NCBI GenBank assembly: GCA_965279135.1
Contig: OZ257133.1
Location: forward strand, 2,542,001-2,606,000
Source of the DNA: Croceimicrobium sp965279135
GTDB taxonomy: Bacteria > Bacteroidota > Bacteroidia > Flavobacteriales > Schleiferiaceae
DNA: 64,000 nt
Direction of reading: 5' to 3'
The first letter of the stretch is position 1; each line of letters opens with the position of its first letter. Positions 9,087-16,711 of this stretch are shown here, piece by piece. A program made the translations under genes and the position numbers. The notes under the pieces were generated by a model. That model searched no databases, was not told the origin of the DNA, and saw nothing but the letters and a program-made list of their open reading frames with translations.

Positions 9087-9116
9087 AAAACCCCTCAAAT
9101 TCCGAGGGGTTTTTTT
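9087..9116 (+). terminator. Intrinsic terminator between the two mscS genes
   Basis: Ten-base inverted repeat AAAACCCCTC/GAGGGGTTTT with a 7-base loop and a T-run. It separates the paralogues into different transcription units. Confidence 0.85.
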
Positions 9117-9170
9117 ATGGCTAAATGCTATATTTCAAGTATCTAATCAGCAACCAATCAGAAAGTAACA

Positions 9171-9995
9171 ATGGAAGATTTTAATAAGTATCTCGATGAG
9201 GGTATCGCCCTGGTACTTCAATATGGCGGAAAAATAGTTTTAGCCATAATTGTCCTGATCGTAGGATTAGCAATAATAAAGAGGTTCAATAAAGCCTTTA
9301 AGCGAAATATGGAAAAGAGAAAGCTTGATCCTTCTCTTCGTCCTTTCCTACTGAGCATGACCGATGCCCTGTTTAAAATCCTACTAGTGATTTCGATCGC
9401 CGGGATGGTGGGTATCGAAATGACCTCATTTGTTGCCATCTTAGGTGCGGCAGGCTTGGCGGTAGGGTTAGCGCTTCAAGGCTCATTATCCAATTTTGCA
9501 GGGGGAGTCTTAATCCTCATTTTAAAGCCCTTCAAAGTTGGAGACCTTATAGAGTTCGATGGGAAACTAGGCTTCGTAAAAGAAATTCAAATCTTCGTTA
9601 CCAAAATTGAAACCTTTGAGCATGTGGTACACATCATACCAAATGCCGGGTTGGCGGGAGGTTCGCTGAGTAATTTTTCAGAAAGACCAACCAAAAGACA
9701 GGATTGGGTTTTTGGAATCAGCTACAGCGCGGACATCGATAAAGCCAAGGAAATCCTAATGGAATTGGCGCTTGCAGATGAAAAGATCACCAAGGATCCG
9801 GCACCTGAGATTTTCGTTTCTGAATTAGCCGATTCCTCTGTTAATCTCACCTTGAGGGTTTGGATAGCTAATGAAGAAGCCCCAGCTGGTAGTACCATTT
9901 TAGCAGAAAAAGTAAAGAAGGCCTTCGACCAGGCGCAGATTGGCATTCCTTTCCCACAAATGGATCTACATCTGGTGGAGGACAGTACCAAATAG
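9171..9995 (+). CDS. Small-conductance mechanosensitive channel, MscS family (copy 2)
   Basis: Second 274-residue MscS channel. The pore helix and following beta-domain (AILGAAGLAVGLALQGSLSN, then FAGGVLILILKPFKVGD) are identical to copy 1, as is the C-terminal IGIPFPQMDLHLVED. The helices before the pore and the central cytoplasmic region (copy 1 SGSVREIQIFYTFLTTP against copy 2 LGFVKEIQIFVTKIETF) have diverged. This pattern indicates tandem duplication with constraint on the pore and portal. It has its own unit after the terminator at 9087-9116. The different cytoplasmic vestibules could tune gating or interaction, which is inference. Confidence 0.94.
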   Translation: MEDFNKYLDEGIALVLQYGGKIVLAIIVLIVGLAIIKRFNKAFKRNMEKRKLDPSLRPFLLSMTDALFKILLVISIAGMVGIEMTSFVAILGAAGLAVGLALQGSLSNFAGGVLILILKPFKVGDLIEFDGKLGFVKEIQIFVTKIETFEHVVHIIPNAGLAGGSLSNFSERPTKRQDWVFGISYSADIDKAKEILMELALADEKITKDPAPEIFVSELADSSVNLTLRVWIANEEAPAGSTILAEKVKKAFDQAQIGIPFPQMDLHLVEDSTK

Positions 9996-10032
9996 CATGA
10001 CATTAAGGTCGGGAGCCATAGTGGTTCTCGAC

Positions 10033-10950
10033 CTATTCTCCTATCAGGACATTCTCGTTTTGCATGTCCATAGGGATTTTCAATCCCTCCGAAAATCTTT
10101 CATTAGGCAGGATATAGGTATCTCCCTTGATTTGCTGCTTAATCTTTACATAGACTATCCATCCGGTCTTTCGATCAACCTTAATTTCGGAATTCACATC
10201 TCCTCTTAAATCAAATCGAGCAGGATTACCATTAATCTCCACATAGGCCTCCTTATCTGCCGTTTCTAAAAGCCCTTTGCCGTTAATAAGATAATTGTCT
10301 CCTTCCCTACCCTTAAACTCATATTCGGTATTTAAGCTTGCCGCCATCCCAGCTTCTAAGCGGGTTTCAATATTCCATTTATCTCCTACTCTTACTTTTT
10401 GTTGTGGATAGATATTGGTGCACATTTCAATGCTGCCTTTAAATGCTTCTGCTCCGTAGGCCTTCTTGAGCTGTGCTTTTATCTGCTCCATTTCAATTGG
10501 GCTCACCATTGTGTCTAAATCGGTAAAAAGACTATCCACTCCCGCATCCATGTTCGATACCTCCAAAATTTGTCCTTGTCGGTTCATCTTTAAATGCACG
10601 GGCACCTTTTTATAGCGACCCAAAAAGTAGGACATCATTTGTCCCTCCTCTTCCGAACTATAAGTTTCTGTGCCGGTAGGACCATTCATCTGCATCACCA
10701 GGCTGTCATAGTTCATATGCATAATGTACAGATCATCTTCAATCTCTTCAACCTTAAAAGACATACCGCTTACCATCTCCATATCTAACTCCATCGGCAT
10801 ACCATAAACTTCCTGCTTTACATTAGACTTAGCAACTTGCACCAGCTTGTAAACCTGACCTTTTTCAAGATTTAATTCGAGACGCTTTTTCTGTGCTCCA
10901 GCCTGAAAGGAGATCAATAGAATAAGTGAGAGGATAGTAATTCTAGACAT
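10033..10950 (-). CDS. Exported DUF6263-like protein
   Basis: Secreted or periplasmic protein of about 305 residues. A Met 21 codons upstream (11013) is possible, but ATG at 10950 gives a clean signal peptide (MSRITILSLILLISFQAGAQ) and lies downstream of a TATTTTTG promoter box. The mature part opens LELNLEKGQVYK and alternates beta-strands throughout (DKWNIETRLEAG, YLINGKGLLETAD), resembling DUF6263-type proteins of Bacteroidota. No catalytic motif is visible. It is divergent from dnaG and convergent with mscS copy 2; an imperfect hairpin without T-tract (10007-10033) lies between the stop codons. Function is unknown. Confidence 0.7.
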   Translation of the reverse strand: MSRITILSLILLISFQAGAQKKRLELNLEKGQVYKLVQVAKSNVKQEVYGMPMELDMEMVSGMSFKVEEIEDDLYIMHMNYDSLVMQMNGPTGTETYSSEEEGQMMSYFLGRYKKVPVHLKMNRQGQILEVSNMDAGVDSLFTDLDTMVSPIEMEQIKAQLKKAYGAEAFKGSIEMCTNIYPQQKVRVGDKWNIETRLEAGMAASLNTEYEFKGREGDNYLINGKGLLETADKEAYVEINGNPARFDLRGDVNSEIKVDRKTGWIVYVKIKQQIKGDTYILPNERFSEGLKIPMDMQNENVLIGE

Positions 10951-10967
10951 GCGAAAATCGTTTGCCT

Positions 10968-10975
10968 CAAAAATA
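10968..10975 (-). promoter_or_regulatory. Promoter -7 box for the DUF6263-like gene
   Basis: On the minus strand the sequence reads TATTTTTG, a full TAnnTTTG match, 17 bases before the ATG at 10950. It supports the shorter start. Confidence 0.5.
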
Positions 10976-11034
10976 GTCAAGCTCCAAGGATTGGCGACCG
11001 CAAAGCTGGGCAAATTCCTATTTTAGCCCTCTGC

Positions 11035-13008
11035 ATGATCACCCAGGAAACCATTCAAAAAATTATGGACACTGCTCGCATTGAGGAAGTGATTGGGGAT
11101 TTTGTGACTTTGAAAAAAGCTGGGAGTAATTACAAGGGATTAAGTCCCTTCGCAAATGAGAAGACTCCTTCTTTTATGGTTTCTCCGGCAAAGCAAATTT
11201 TCAAAGACTTCAGTAGTGGCAAAGGCGGTTCTGTAGTAACCTTTTTAATGGAGCATGAGCAATTCTCCTATCCTGAAGCTCTGCGTTTCCTGGCTAAAAA
11301 ATACAACATTGAGGTTGTCGAAACCGGGCAAAGTGATGAAGAAAAAGCCAAGCGCAATGCCCGGGAAAGCCTCTTCCTGGTCAATCAATTTGCTAACGAA
11401 CATTTTCAGGATCAGCTTTGGAATAATGAAACGGGGAGAAGTATTGGCCTAAGCTATTTCCGGGAAAGAGGGTTTTCGGAAAACACAATCAAGGAGTTCC
11501 AACTAGGATATAGCCATGATGGCTATGAAGTATTTACCCAGGCAGCTTTGGAAAAAGGATATCAATTGGAATTCCTCGATCAGGTGGGCCTTACTAAGGT
11601 AGATGGTGAACGTAAGACAGATCGTTTTAGGGGAAGAGTGATGTTTCCGATTCTCAGCCATACCGGTCGAGTGCTTGGATTTGGAGGTAGAGTGCTAAAG
11701 AAAGACGCCAAGGCCGCTAAATATCTAAACTCTCCGGAAAGCGAGATTTACCATAAGAGTAAAATCCTCTATGGTATTTATCAGGCAAAATCGGCTATTG
11801 CCAGAGCAGATGAGTGCTTTTTGGTAGAGGGTTATACCGATGTGATCAGTCTTCATCAAGCAGGAATTAAGAATGTAGTGGCGAGTTCCGGAACGGCCCT
11901 TACGGTAGATCAAATACTGCTTGTAAAACGCTTTACACGTAACATAACCCTACTTTATGATGGCGATCCGGCCGGGATTAAGGCCAGTTTAAGAGGAATC
12001 GACTTGATTCTTGAACAGGGAATGAATGTGCAAACAGTTCTTTTCCCGGAAGGAGAAGACCCCGATTCATTTGCCCAGGGAAATTCTCAAAAGGAACTAG
12101 AGGATTTTTTAAGCGAGGAAAAGAAGAACTTCCTGGCATTTAAAGCCAATCTTCTGCTAAAAGAGGCGGGTAATGATCCTTTGGCCAAGGCGAGAGCAGC
12201 CCGTGATATGGTGCAAAGCATCGCCCTCATTCCAGACGAATTGGAACGGACTGCCTATGTTCAGGAAACAGCCCGAATGCTGGATATGGCCGAAAGGATT
12301 CTGTTTAGTGAACTGGGGCAAATCCGGTCGGCTAAACATGAAAAGGAAAGCCAGGAAAGAAGAAGAGCGGAGAAAGGTTTGAAAGAAGATGAAACCATGC
12401 GTGTGGTGGAATCTCCTGAGAAAGGTTTAGAAGATAATATCCTCTACATCCAGGAACGAGCTTTAACCGGACTCTTGCTAAATCATGGAGAAAAAGAGTT
12501 CTACTTCGGTGAGGACGAGGATGATAATCCTAATCTTTTAGAGGAGACAGAGAGCAATAAGGAGGAGAACCAGGAGAGCATCTGCGAATATATTCTAACC
12601 GAAATCCTGCATGATGAATTGGATTTTGAACATCCTGTTCTGCGTTCGATTCTTCACCACTTTATCAAAGTCTTTAATGATGAAGAGCGGGTGGCTAAGG
12701 CCGAAGAGTTTCTGCGTGGTCAGGAGCCAGAGCGAATGCATTTGGTCGTTGACCTTATAGCTGATGAACCCGAATTACACGATTGGAAAAGAAAACGCAT
12801 CTACCCCCCAGACAAGGAGGCCTATCTAAGGGATTTTACCCTGGAGTCTGTTTTACGGTTTAAGGAAAAGAAGATTGGCCAACTTATCCAAACCATTCAG
12901 GAGGACTTTAAAAATGGACAAAATCAAGATCCTGAGGCTTTGGCAACTGCCCAACAGTTAACGAAGCTCAAGATTGAGATTAACAAAAGGCTTAATCGGA
13001 TTCTCTAG
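11035..13008 (+). CDS. dnaG: DNA primase DnaG, zinc ligands replaced
   Basis: Synthesises RNA primers at the replication fork. N-terminal CHC2-type domain (about 1-95), then the catalytic core and TOPRIM domain (DECFLVEGYTDVISLHQAG, then LLYDGDPAG), then a helicase-binding C-terminal region with an acidic insert (YFGEDEDDNPNLLEE). In canonical primases the zinc is held by Cys/His in CPFHxEKTPSF and FxCFGCGxGG. Here these read SPFANEKTPSF and FKDFSSGKGG, so all four ligands are lost. I recall the same substitution in other Flavobacteriia primases, so this is probably a lineage trait and not decay. At 657 residues it is full length. The 3' end overlaps the convergent polysaccharide gene by 17 bases. 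Confidence 0.95.
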   Translation: MITQETIQKIMDTARIEEVIGDFVTLKKAGSNYKGLSPFANEKTPSFMVSPAKQIFKDFSSGKGGSVVTFLMEHEQFSYPEALRFLAKKYNIEVVETGQSDEEKAKRNARESLFLVNQFANEHFQDQLWNNETGRSIGLSYFRERGFSENTIKEFQLGYSHDGYEVFTQAALEKGYQLEFLDQVGLTKVDGERKTDRFRGRVMFPILSHTGRVLGFGGRVLKKDAKAAKYLNSPESEIYHKSKILYGIYQAKSAIARADECFLVEGYTDVISLHQAGIKNVVASSGTALTVDQILLVKRFTRNITLLYDGDPAGIKASLRGIDLILEQGMNVQTVLFPEGEDPDSFAQGNSQKELEDFLSEEKKNFLAFKANLLLKEAGNDPLAKARAARDMVQSIALIPDELERTAYVQETARMLDMAERILFSELGQIRSAKHEKESQERRRAEKGLKEDETMRVVESPEKGLEDNILYIQERALTGLLLNHGEKEFYFGEDEDDNPNLLEETESNKEENQESICEYILTEILHDELDFEHPVLRSILHHFIKVFNDEERVAKAEEFLRGQEPERMHLVVDLIADEPELHDWKRKRIYPPDKEAYLRDFTLESVLRFKEKKIGQLIQTIQEDFKNGQNQDPEALATAQQLTKLKIEINKRLNRIL

Positions 13009-14251
13009 TCTTCAGTAATAGCAGTGGGAATATCATCGTGCAGATGAGCACTCCCCACATACGCTCCAGCATGGACTCAGTAAGCAAACAGATTATTAAA
13101 AAGACCATTCCACTCATAGCCAGGTAATCCAACTGTCGACTAGCTCGCCATAAATAGTAGAACAAGACTGTTAATAGTAGTAAAACTGCCGGCAGTCCTC
13201 CAGCCATAAAGGTCTCCAGATATTGATTATGTGCATTGAATTGCTTCTCTAAGCCTAACCAGAACTTATTGCGCTCATAGCTTTCCATCAATGCTTCGTT
13301 TTTATCACCTATCCCTGTACCCCACCAGAAGTTAGACTCAATAACATCAGCTGCACATTTCCATTCTGCCAAACGATAGGTAGCACTATTGAATTCGGTC
13401 CCGGAAATATCATAGGAGAAATTAGGAAACTGGAAATAGCGCTTTTGCAGGTCATCGGAAGCCAGGCCCAGAAATAAGGAGACGGCCAAAACGGGAATCA
13501 GTGGTAAAGAAAGCCAAAGCCAGGCCTTTCTCTTCCAGGCGAGATATAATGCCGCAAGTCCGATTACCGCAAATAGGGCTAAAAGATTGATTCGTGCCTG
13601 AAGCATGACCATAAAAACCAGAAAAAGAAGAATCGAAAGGCGATAGGTCCAAAGCCAAACTTTGGATGATAGCTGATATTGCAATTCCACTGCACTGAAC
13701 ATTCCCAGAGCCAAATAAGTAGCCAGATAACCCGGATGCATTAATGGCAGCGCCAGATGCGTATATGCGAAGAAATAGCGTCTACCAAATTGATTAGTCT
13801 CATAAAAGGCTCCTGCTTCCAAGGAGCGCCAGGAAGCGTAAGCTAGAGCGACCAATACGGCAACAATACATCCCCACCAAAAAAATTGTAAGGCTCTTCT
13901 TCGACCAGCAGAATCCCAATAGGATCGCCCCGCGATAATAAAAAGTGGGGCCAGGAAAAATGACATTTTAGTCTCTAATTGCAGTAATCCCCCAGCAACA
14001 TTCTCAGACCAAAGTAGGGAGCTAAAGAGATAAGCGTAAAAGAGTGCCGACCAATACCATAAAGGATCACCAAAGCCCTCTTTCCAATTTCTCCAACGGT
14101 AAAAAACCAAGCTGTGGATGAAAAGTACTAGTAGAATTAGATTGGTGAGCGACTGTTGACCCAGGGGCAGACTGAAAAGCAACAATGCCATCAATACCTG
14201 ATAGCGTCCTGCGGCCTTTTTCAGACTATGTAGAGGGCTTGTAAGTTCCAA
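12992..14251 (-). CDS. O-antigen polymerase/ligase family membrane protein (Wzy/WaaL-like)
   Basis: Polytopic inner-membrane protein of 419 residues with about ten to twelve hydrophobic segments. It has the large periplasmic loop typical of Wzy/WaaL proteins, containing WKCAADVIESNFWWGTGIGD and an NAHNQYLETFMAGG motif (the conserved H-N-x-Y/F-L of the O-antigen ligase family). It would polymerise or ligate undecaprenyl-linked glycan units at the outer face of the inner membrane. No ATG lies before the first helix, so TTG at 14251 is used, which overlaps the preceding gene by 26 bases. It is the last gene of the minus-strand block starting at 19800. Polymerase and ligase cannot be told apart by sequence. 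Confidence 0.85.
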   Translation of the reverse strand: MELTSPLHSLKKAAGRYQVLMALLLFSLPLGQQSLTNLILLVLFIHSLVFYRWRNWKEGFGDPLWYWSALFYAYLFSSLLWSENVAGGLLQLETKMSFFLAPLFIIAGRSYWDSAGRRRALQFFWWGCIVAVLVALAYASWRSLEAGAFYETNQFGRRYFFAYTHLALPLMHPGYLATYLALGMFSAVELQYQLSSKVWLWTYRLSILLFLVFMVMLQARINLLALFAVIGLAALYLAWKRKAWLWLSLPLIPVLAVSLFLGLASDDLQKRYFQFPNFSYDISGTEFNSATYRLAEWKCAADVIESNFWWGTGIGDKNEALMESYERNKFWLGLEKQFNAHNQYLETFMAGGLPAVLLLLTVLFYYLWRASRQLDYLAMSGMVFLIICLLTESMLERMWGVLICTMIFPLLLLKTRESD

Positions 14252-15317
14252 GTCGCTTTTGTTGGCGTTTAATCAAAAAAGGCAGTTGCGATAACAACAA
14301 GGCTAACAAAGATAGACCTATAAATAGATAAGTAGCTCTTAAATAGTCGTTGAGGTAAAAAGCCAAAATCACAAAACTCACATTAATCAACATGAGGGTG
14401 AGGCTTGCCTGAACGTGGCTCAGACCTATATCTAATAAGGTATGATGGATGTGATTTCGGTCCGCAGCTAAAGGGGATCGTTTTAGGATGAAAATCCGAA
14501 TGAATATCACCCGCGTGGTATCTACTACAGGAATTATAATGATGGCAAAGGCAAACAGCATGGCATCAATTTTCTTAAGGAGGTAATCCTCGCTAAGCTC
14601 ATTAATCTGCAAGAATGAAATGGTTAACAGAGCCACTAAAAAGCCTAAAATCATAGATCCCGAATCACCCATGAAAATTCGGGCATTAACCAAATTATAG
14701 CGGAGAAATGCCAATTGGGAACCTAGGATACATAATGCCAAAATGAGAAAAAGATCAGATTGCAGATAGTTAAATACCAAAACATAAGTAGTACTTATAA
14801 CCACACCAATTCCAGCACTAAGTCCATTAATACCATCAATAAAATTGAAGGAGTTAATGATTCCCAGGATGAACAAGAAGCTAAGTGCAACTGAAACAAA
14901 ATAGGGTAATTCGTGAACCCCAAACAAACCATAAAAACTTACCAAACGCACATCCCCTTGCAACACCACAATAGCTACAGCCAGTAATTGTCCCAACAAC
15001 TTCTTATAGGGAACCAAGGGATAAAGATCATCTTTAACTCCGGTGATGAATAAGATGAAAAGCCCAACTAAAACAGAGTTCAGAGCGGGATTCGACAGAT
15101 GAGCGGTACTAAAAACAAAGGAGATGATCATCCCCCCAAAAATGGCCATCCCACCCAAGGGTGAAATTCTTTGCTTGTGCTTTTTACGCTTATCCGGCTG
15201 ATCATAGAGCTTCTTTACCAGGCTGAGCCGAATAATAGCGGGGATGGAAAAGAAGGTAATAGCAAAGGCTAAAACCGGAGCTAAAAATGCGGCGTAAGTA
15301 GCAATGAATTCAGCCAT
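14226..15317 (-). CDS. WecA/TagO-type undecaprenyl-phosphate sugar-1-phosphate transferase
   Basis: Polytopic enzyme of the MraY/WecA superfamily, predicted to transfer a HexNAc-1-phosphate from its UDP-sugar to undecaprenyl phosphate, the first membrane step of glycan assembly. Key motifs are KRKKHKQRISPLGG, the catalytic acidic GVKDDLYPLVPYKKLLGQ, NSFNFIDGINGLSAG, FMGDSGSM, and the basic-loop motif HIHHTLLD. ATG at 15317 (MAEFIATY) is chosen; the longer 393-aa reading frame would run into the upstream gene. There are ten to eleven membrane helices. It starts 20 bases after the preceding gene in the same block. Confidence 0.92.
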   Translation of the reverse strand: MAEFIATYAAFLAPVLAFAITFFSIPAIIRLSLVKKLYDQPDKRKKHKQRISPLGGMAIFGGMIISFVFSTAHLSNPALNSVLVGLFILFITGVKDDLYPLVPYKKLLGQLLAVAIVVLQGDVRLVSFYGLFGVHELPYFVSVALSFLFILGIINSFNFIDGINGLSAGIGVVISTTYVLVFNYLQSDLFLILALCILGSQLAFLRYNLVNARIFMGDSGSMILGFLVALLTISFLQINELSEDYLLKKIDAMLFAFAIIIIPVVDTTRVIFIRIFILKRSPLAADRNHIHHTLLDIGLSHVQASLTLMLINVSFVILAFYLNDYLRATYLFIGLSLLALLLSQLPFLIKRQQKRLGTYKPST

Positions 15318-15336
15318 AATGCAAAGGAATAAAAGC

Positions 15337-16704
15337 CTATGCTTCCACCAGAGATTTATAGATTTTAAAATCGAAGTCCGAGAATATACCAAAGGCCGTA
15401 TTCTCATCGACTACCACATGACTCATTTTTCCGGCATTCACCTTTTGATGTTTCAGAAAACTTTCGCGGGTTGCCACCATTACTCCACCCGCTGCACGAT
15501 ACAAGGCCTCTCTCTCTAAGCGAGTGAATTTTTCCTGATCAAGAATTGCTTGAAGACTATGACCTGTATGGCGATAGTATGCCTTATTATCAGGCCTAAC
15601 ACTGAGTACAGAATCTGAATTGAAGAGTTCAATGGTGTTAACGGCATCATCGAAAATGTCTGGCTCCACAAAGGGATAATCCAATGCGGCCGTCATCACG
15701 AAGCTGTACTGCCAGCCCTTCTCCTCCGCATAATCCGTGGCCAGTTTTACAGTTGCTCCTAAGGTCTGATTTGGTCCGGCTAAAGCTATCGGCCTTTGCA
15801 GTACTACTACATTTTGATGTTCCCTATAGCGTTCCTGGGCATATTCCAGCACTTCGAAATCCTCTGAAATCACAAAAACCTTTTTTATCGAGCGTGCCTC
15901 TAACAGCTTATTCACTTTATTGGAAAGCAGTGTCTCCTCTCCGATTGAAAACAGAGGAATCGATTCCTTCTTTATCTGGGAATTCCGCACCGGAATCACG
16001 GCCAGACAAGTTTGAGCGATATTATGAAGGTCGAGGAAAGTCCGTTTAATGGCCCGTCTGGTTTCGAGGATGCGCTCCTCATTTGTGGTCAAATTCGCCC
16101 CATGTCGACGATAATAAAATAGCGGCTCATTTACATTTTTAACCGAGTAGTGCAGAATGAATTTCAACCATAAATCATATCCATCCTGGCAAGTAAAACT
16201 CTCATTATAACCACCAATTTTCTTTAAAAAGCTAAGGCGGATTATGGTACAGGCACCATGAGCAGGCTGATCGTAAAGACTTACTTCCTTCTCAAAATTA
16301 TGTCTCACTTCCTGCCCGGTGATATTGCCTTCTGCATCAACATAATAGTAGTCTGGAAAAATCAATCCTAATTCATCATCATCTTCCAGGGGCGCAACCA
16401 TTTTCTCCAATGCCAGGGGTACCAGATAATCATCAGCATCCAAACGCATCAGGTACTTGCCATTCGCCACCCGCATTGCCACATTGTTGGTGATGTTGAG
16501 CCCTTTGTTCTTCTGATAAATGATGGTAATCCGCTCTTGGTTTCGGTATTCCTCAATTATGTCTCTACTACCATCAGTTGAGCCATCGTCGATAATGATC
16601 AGTTCAAAATCCTGAAAACTTTGATCTAAAACACTTTCGATTGATTGACGAATAAACTGTGCGTAGTTGTAATTGGTGATATACACCGATATGGTTGGAC
16701 TCAT
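15337..16704 (-). CDS. Bifunctional protein: GT2 glycosyltransferase fused to CMP-sugar synthetase-like domain
   Basis: Two domains in 455 residues. Residues 1 to about 230 are a GT-A family 2 glycosyltransferase: SVYITNYNYAQFIRQSIESV, IIIDDGSTDGS, the metal-binding LDADDYLVP, and a CQDGYDLWLKF acceptor region. From about 235 the sequence resembles CMP-NeuAc synthetase-type nucleotidyltransferases: AVIPVRNSQIKKESIPLF, KVFVISEDFEVLEYA, FVMTAALDYPFVEPDIF and the C-terminal DFDFKIYKSL. The usual first motif (ARxGSKxxxxKN) is altered to PVRNSQIKKES, so catalysis by that domain needs proof. It lies next to the NeuB-type synthase, 7 bases downstream, which supports a nonulosonic-acid-like pathway. 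Confidence 0.8.
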   Translation of the reverse strand: MSPTISVYITNYNYAQFIRQSIESVLDQSFQDFELIIIDDGSTDGSRDIIEEYRNQERITIIYQKNKGLNITNNVAMRVANGKYLMRLDADDYLVPLALEKMVAPLEDDDELGLIFPDYYYVDAEGNITGQEVRHNFEKEVSLYDQPAHGACTIIRLSFLKKIGGYNESFTCQDGYDLWLKFILHYSVKNVNEPLFYYRRHGANLTTNEERILETRRAIKRTFLDLHNIAQTCLAVIPVRNSQIKKESIPLFSIGEETLLSNKVNKLLEARSIKKVFVISEDFEVLEYAQERYREHQNVVVLQRPIALAGPNQTLGATVKLATDYAEEKGWQYSFVMTAALDYPFVEPDIFDDAVNTIELFNSDSVLSVRPDNKAYYRHTGHSLQAILDQEKFTRLEREALYRAAGGVMVATRESFLKHQKVNAGKMSHVVVDENTAFGIFSDFDFKIYKSLVEA

Positions 16705-16711
16705 TTCTTAA

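Noticed and set aside
10007..10033. Hairpin between mscS copy 2 and the DUF6263-like gene
   Set aside because: Imperfect stem with no T-tract on either side; not called a terminator.
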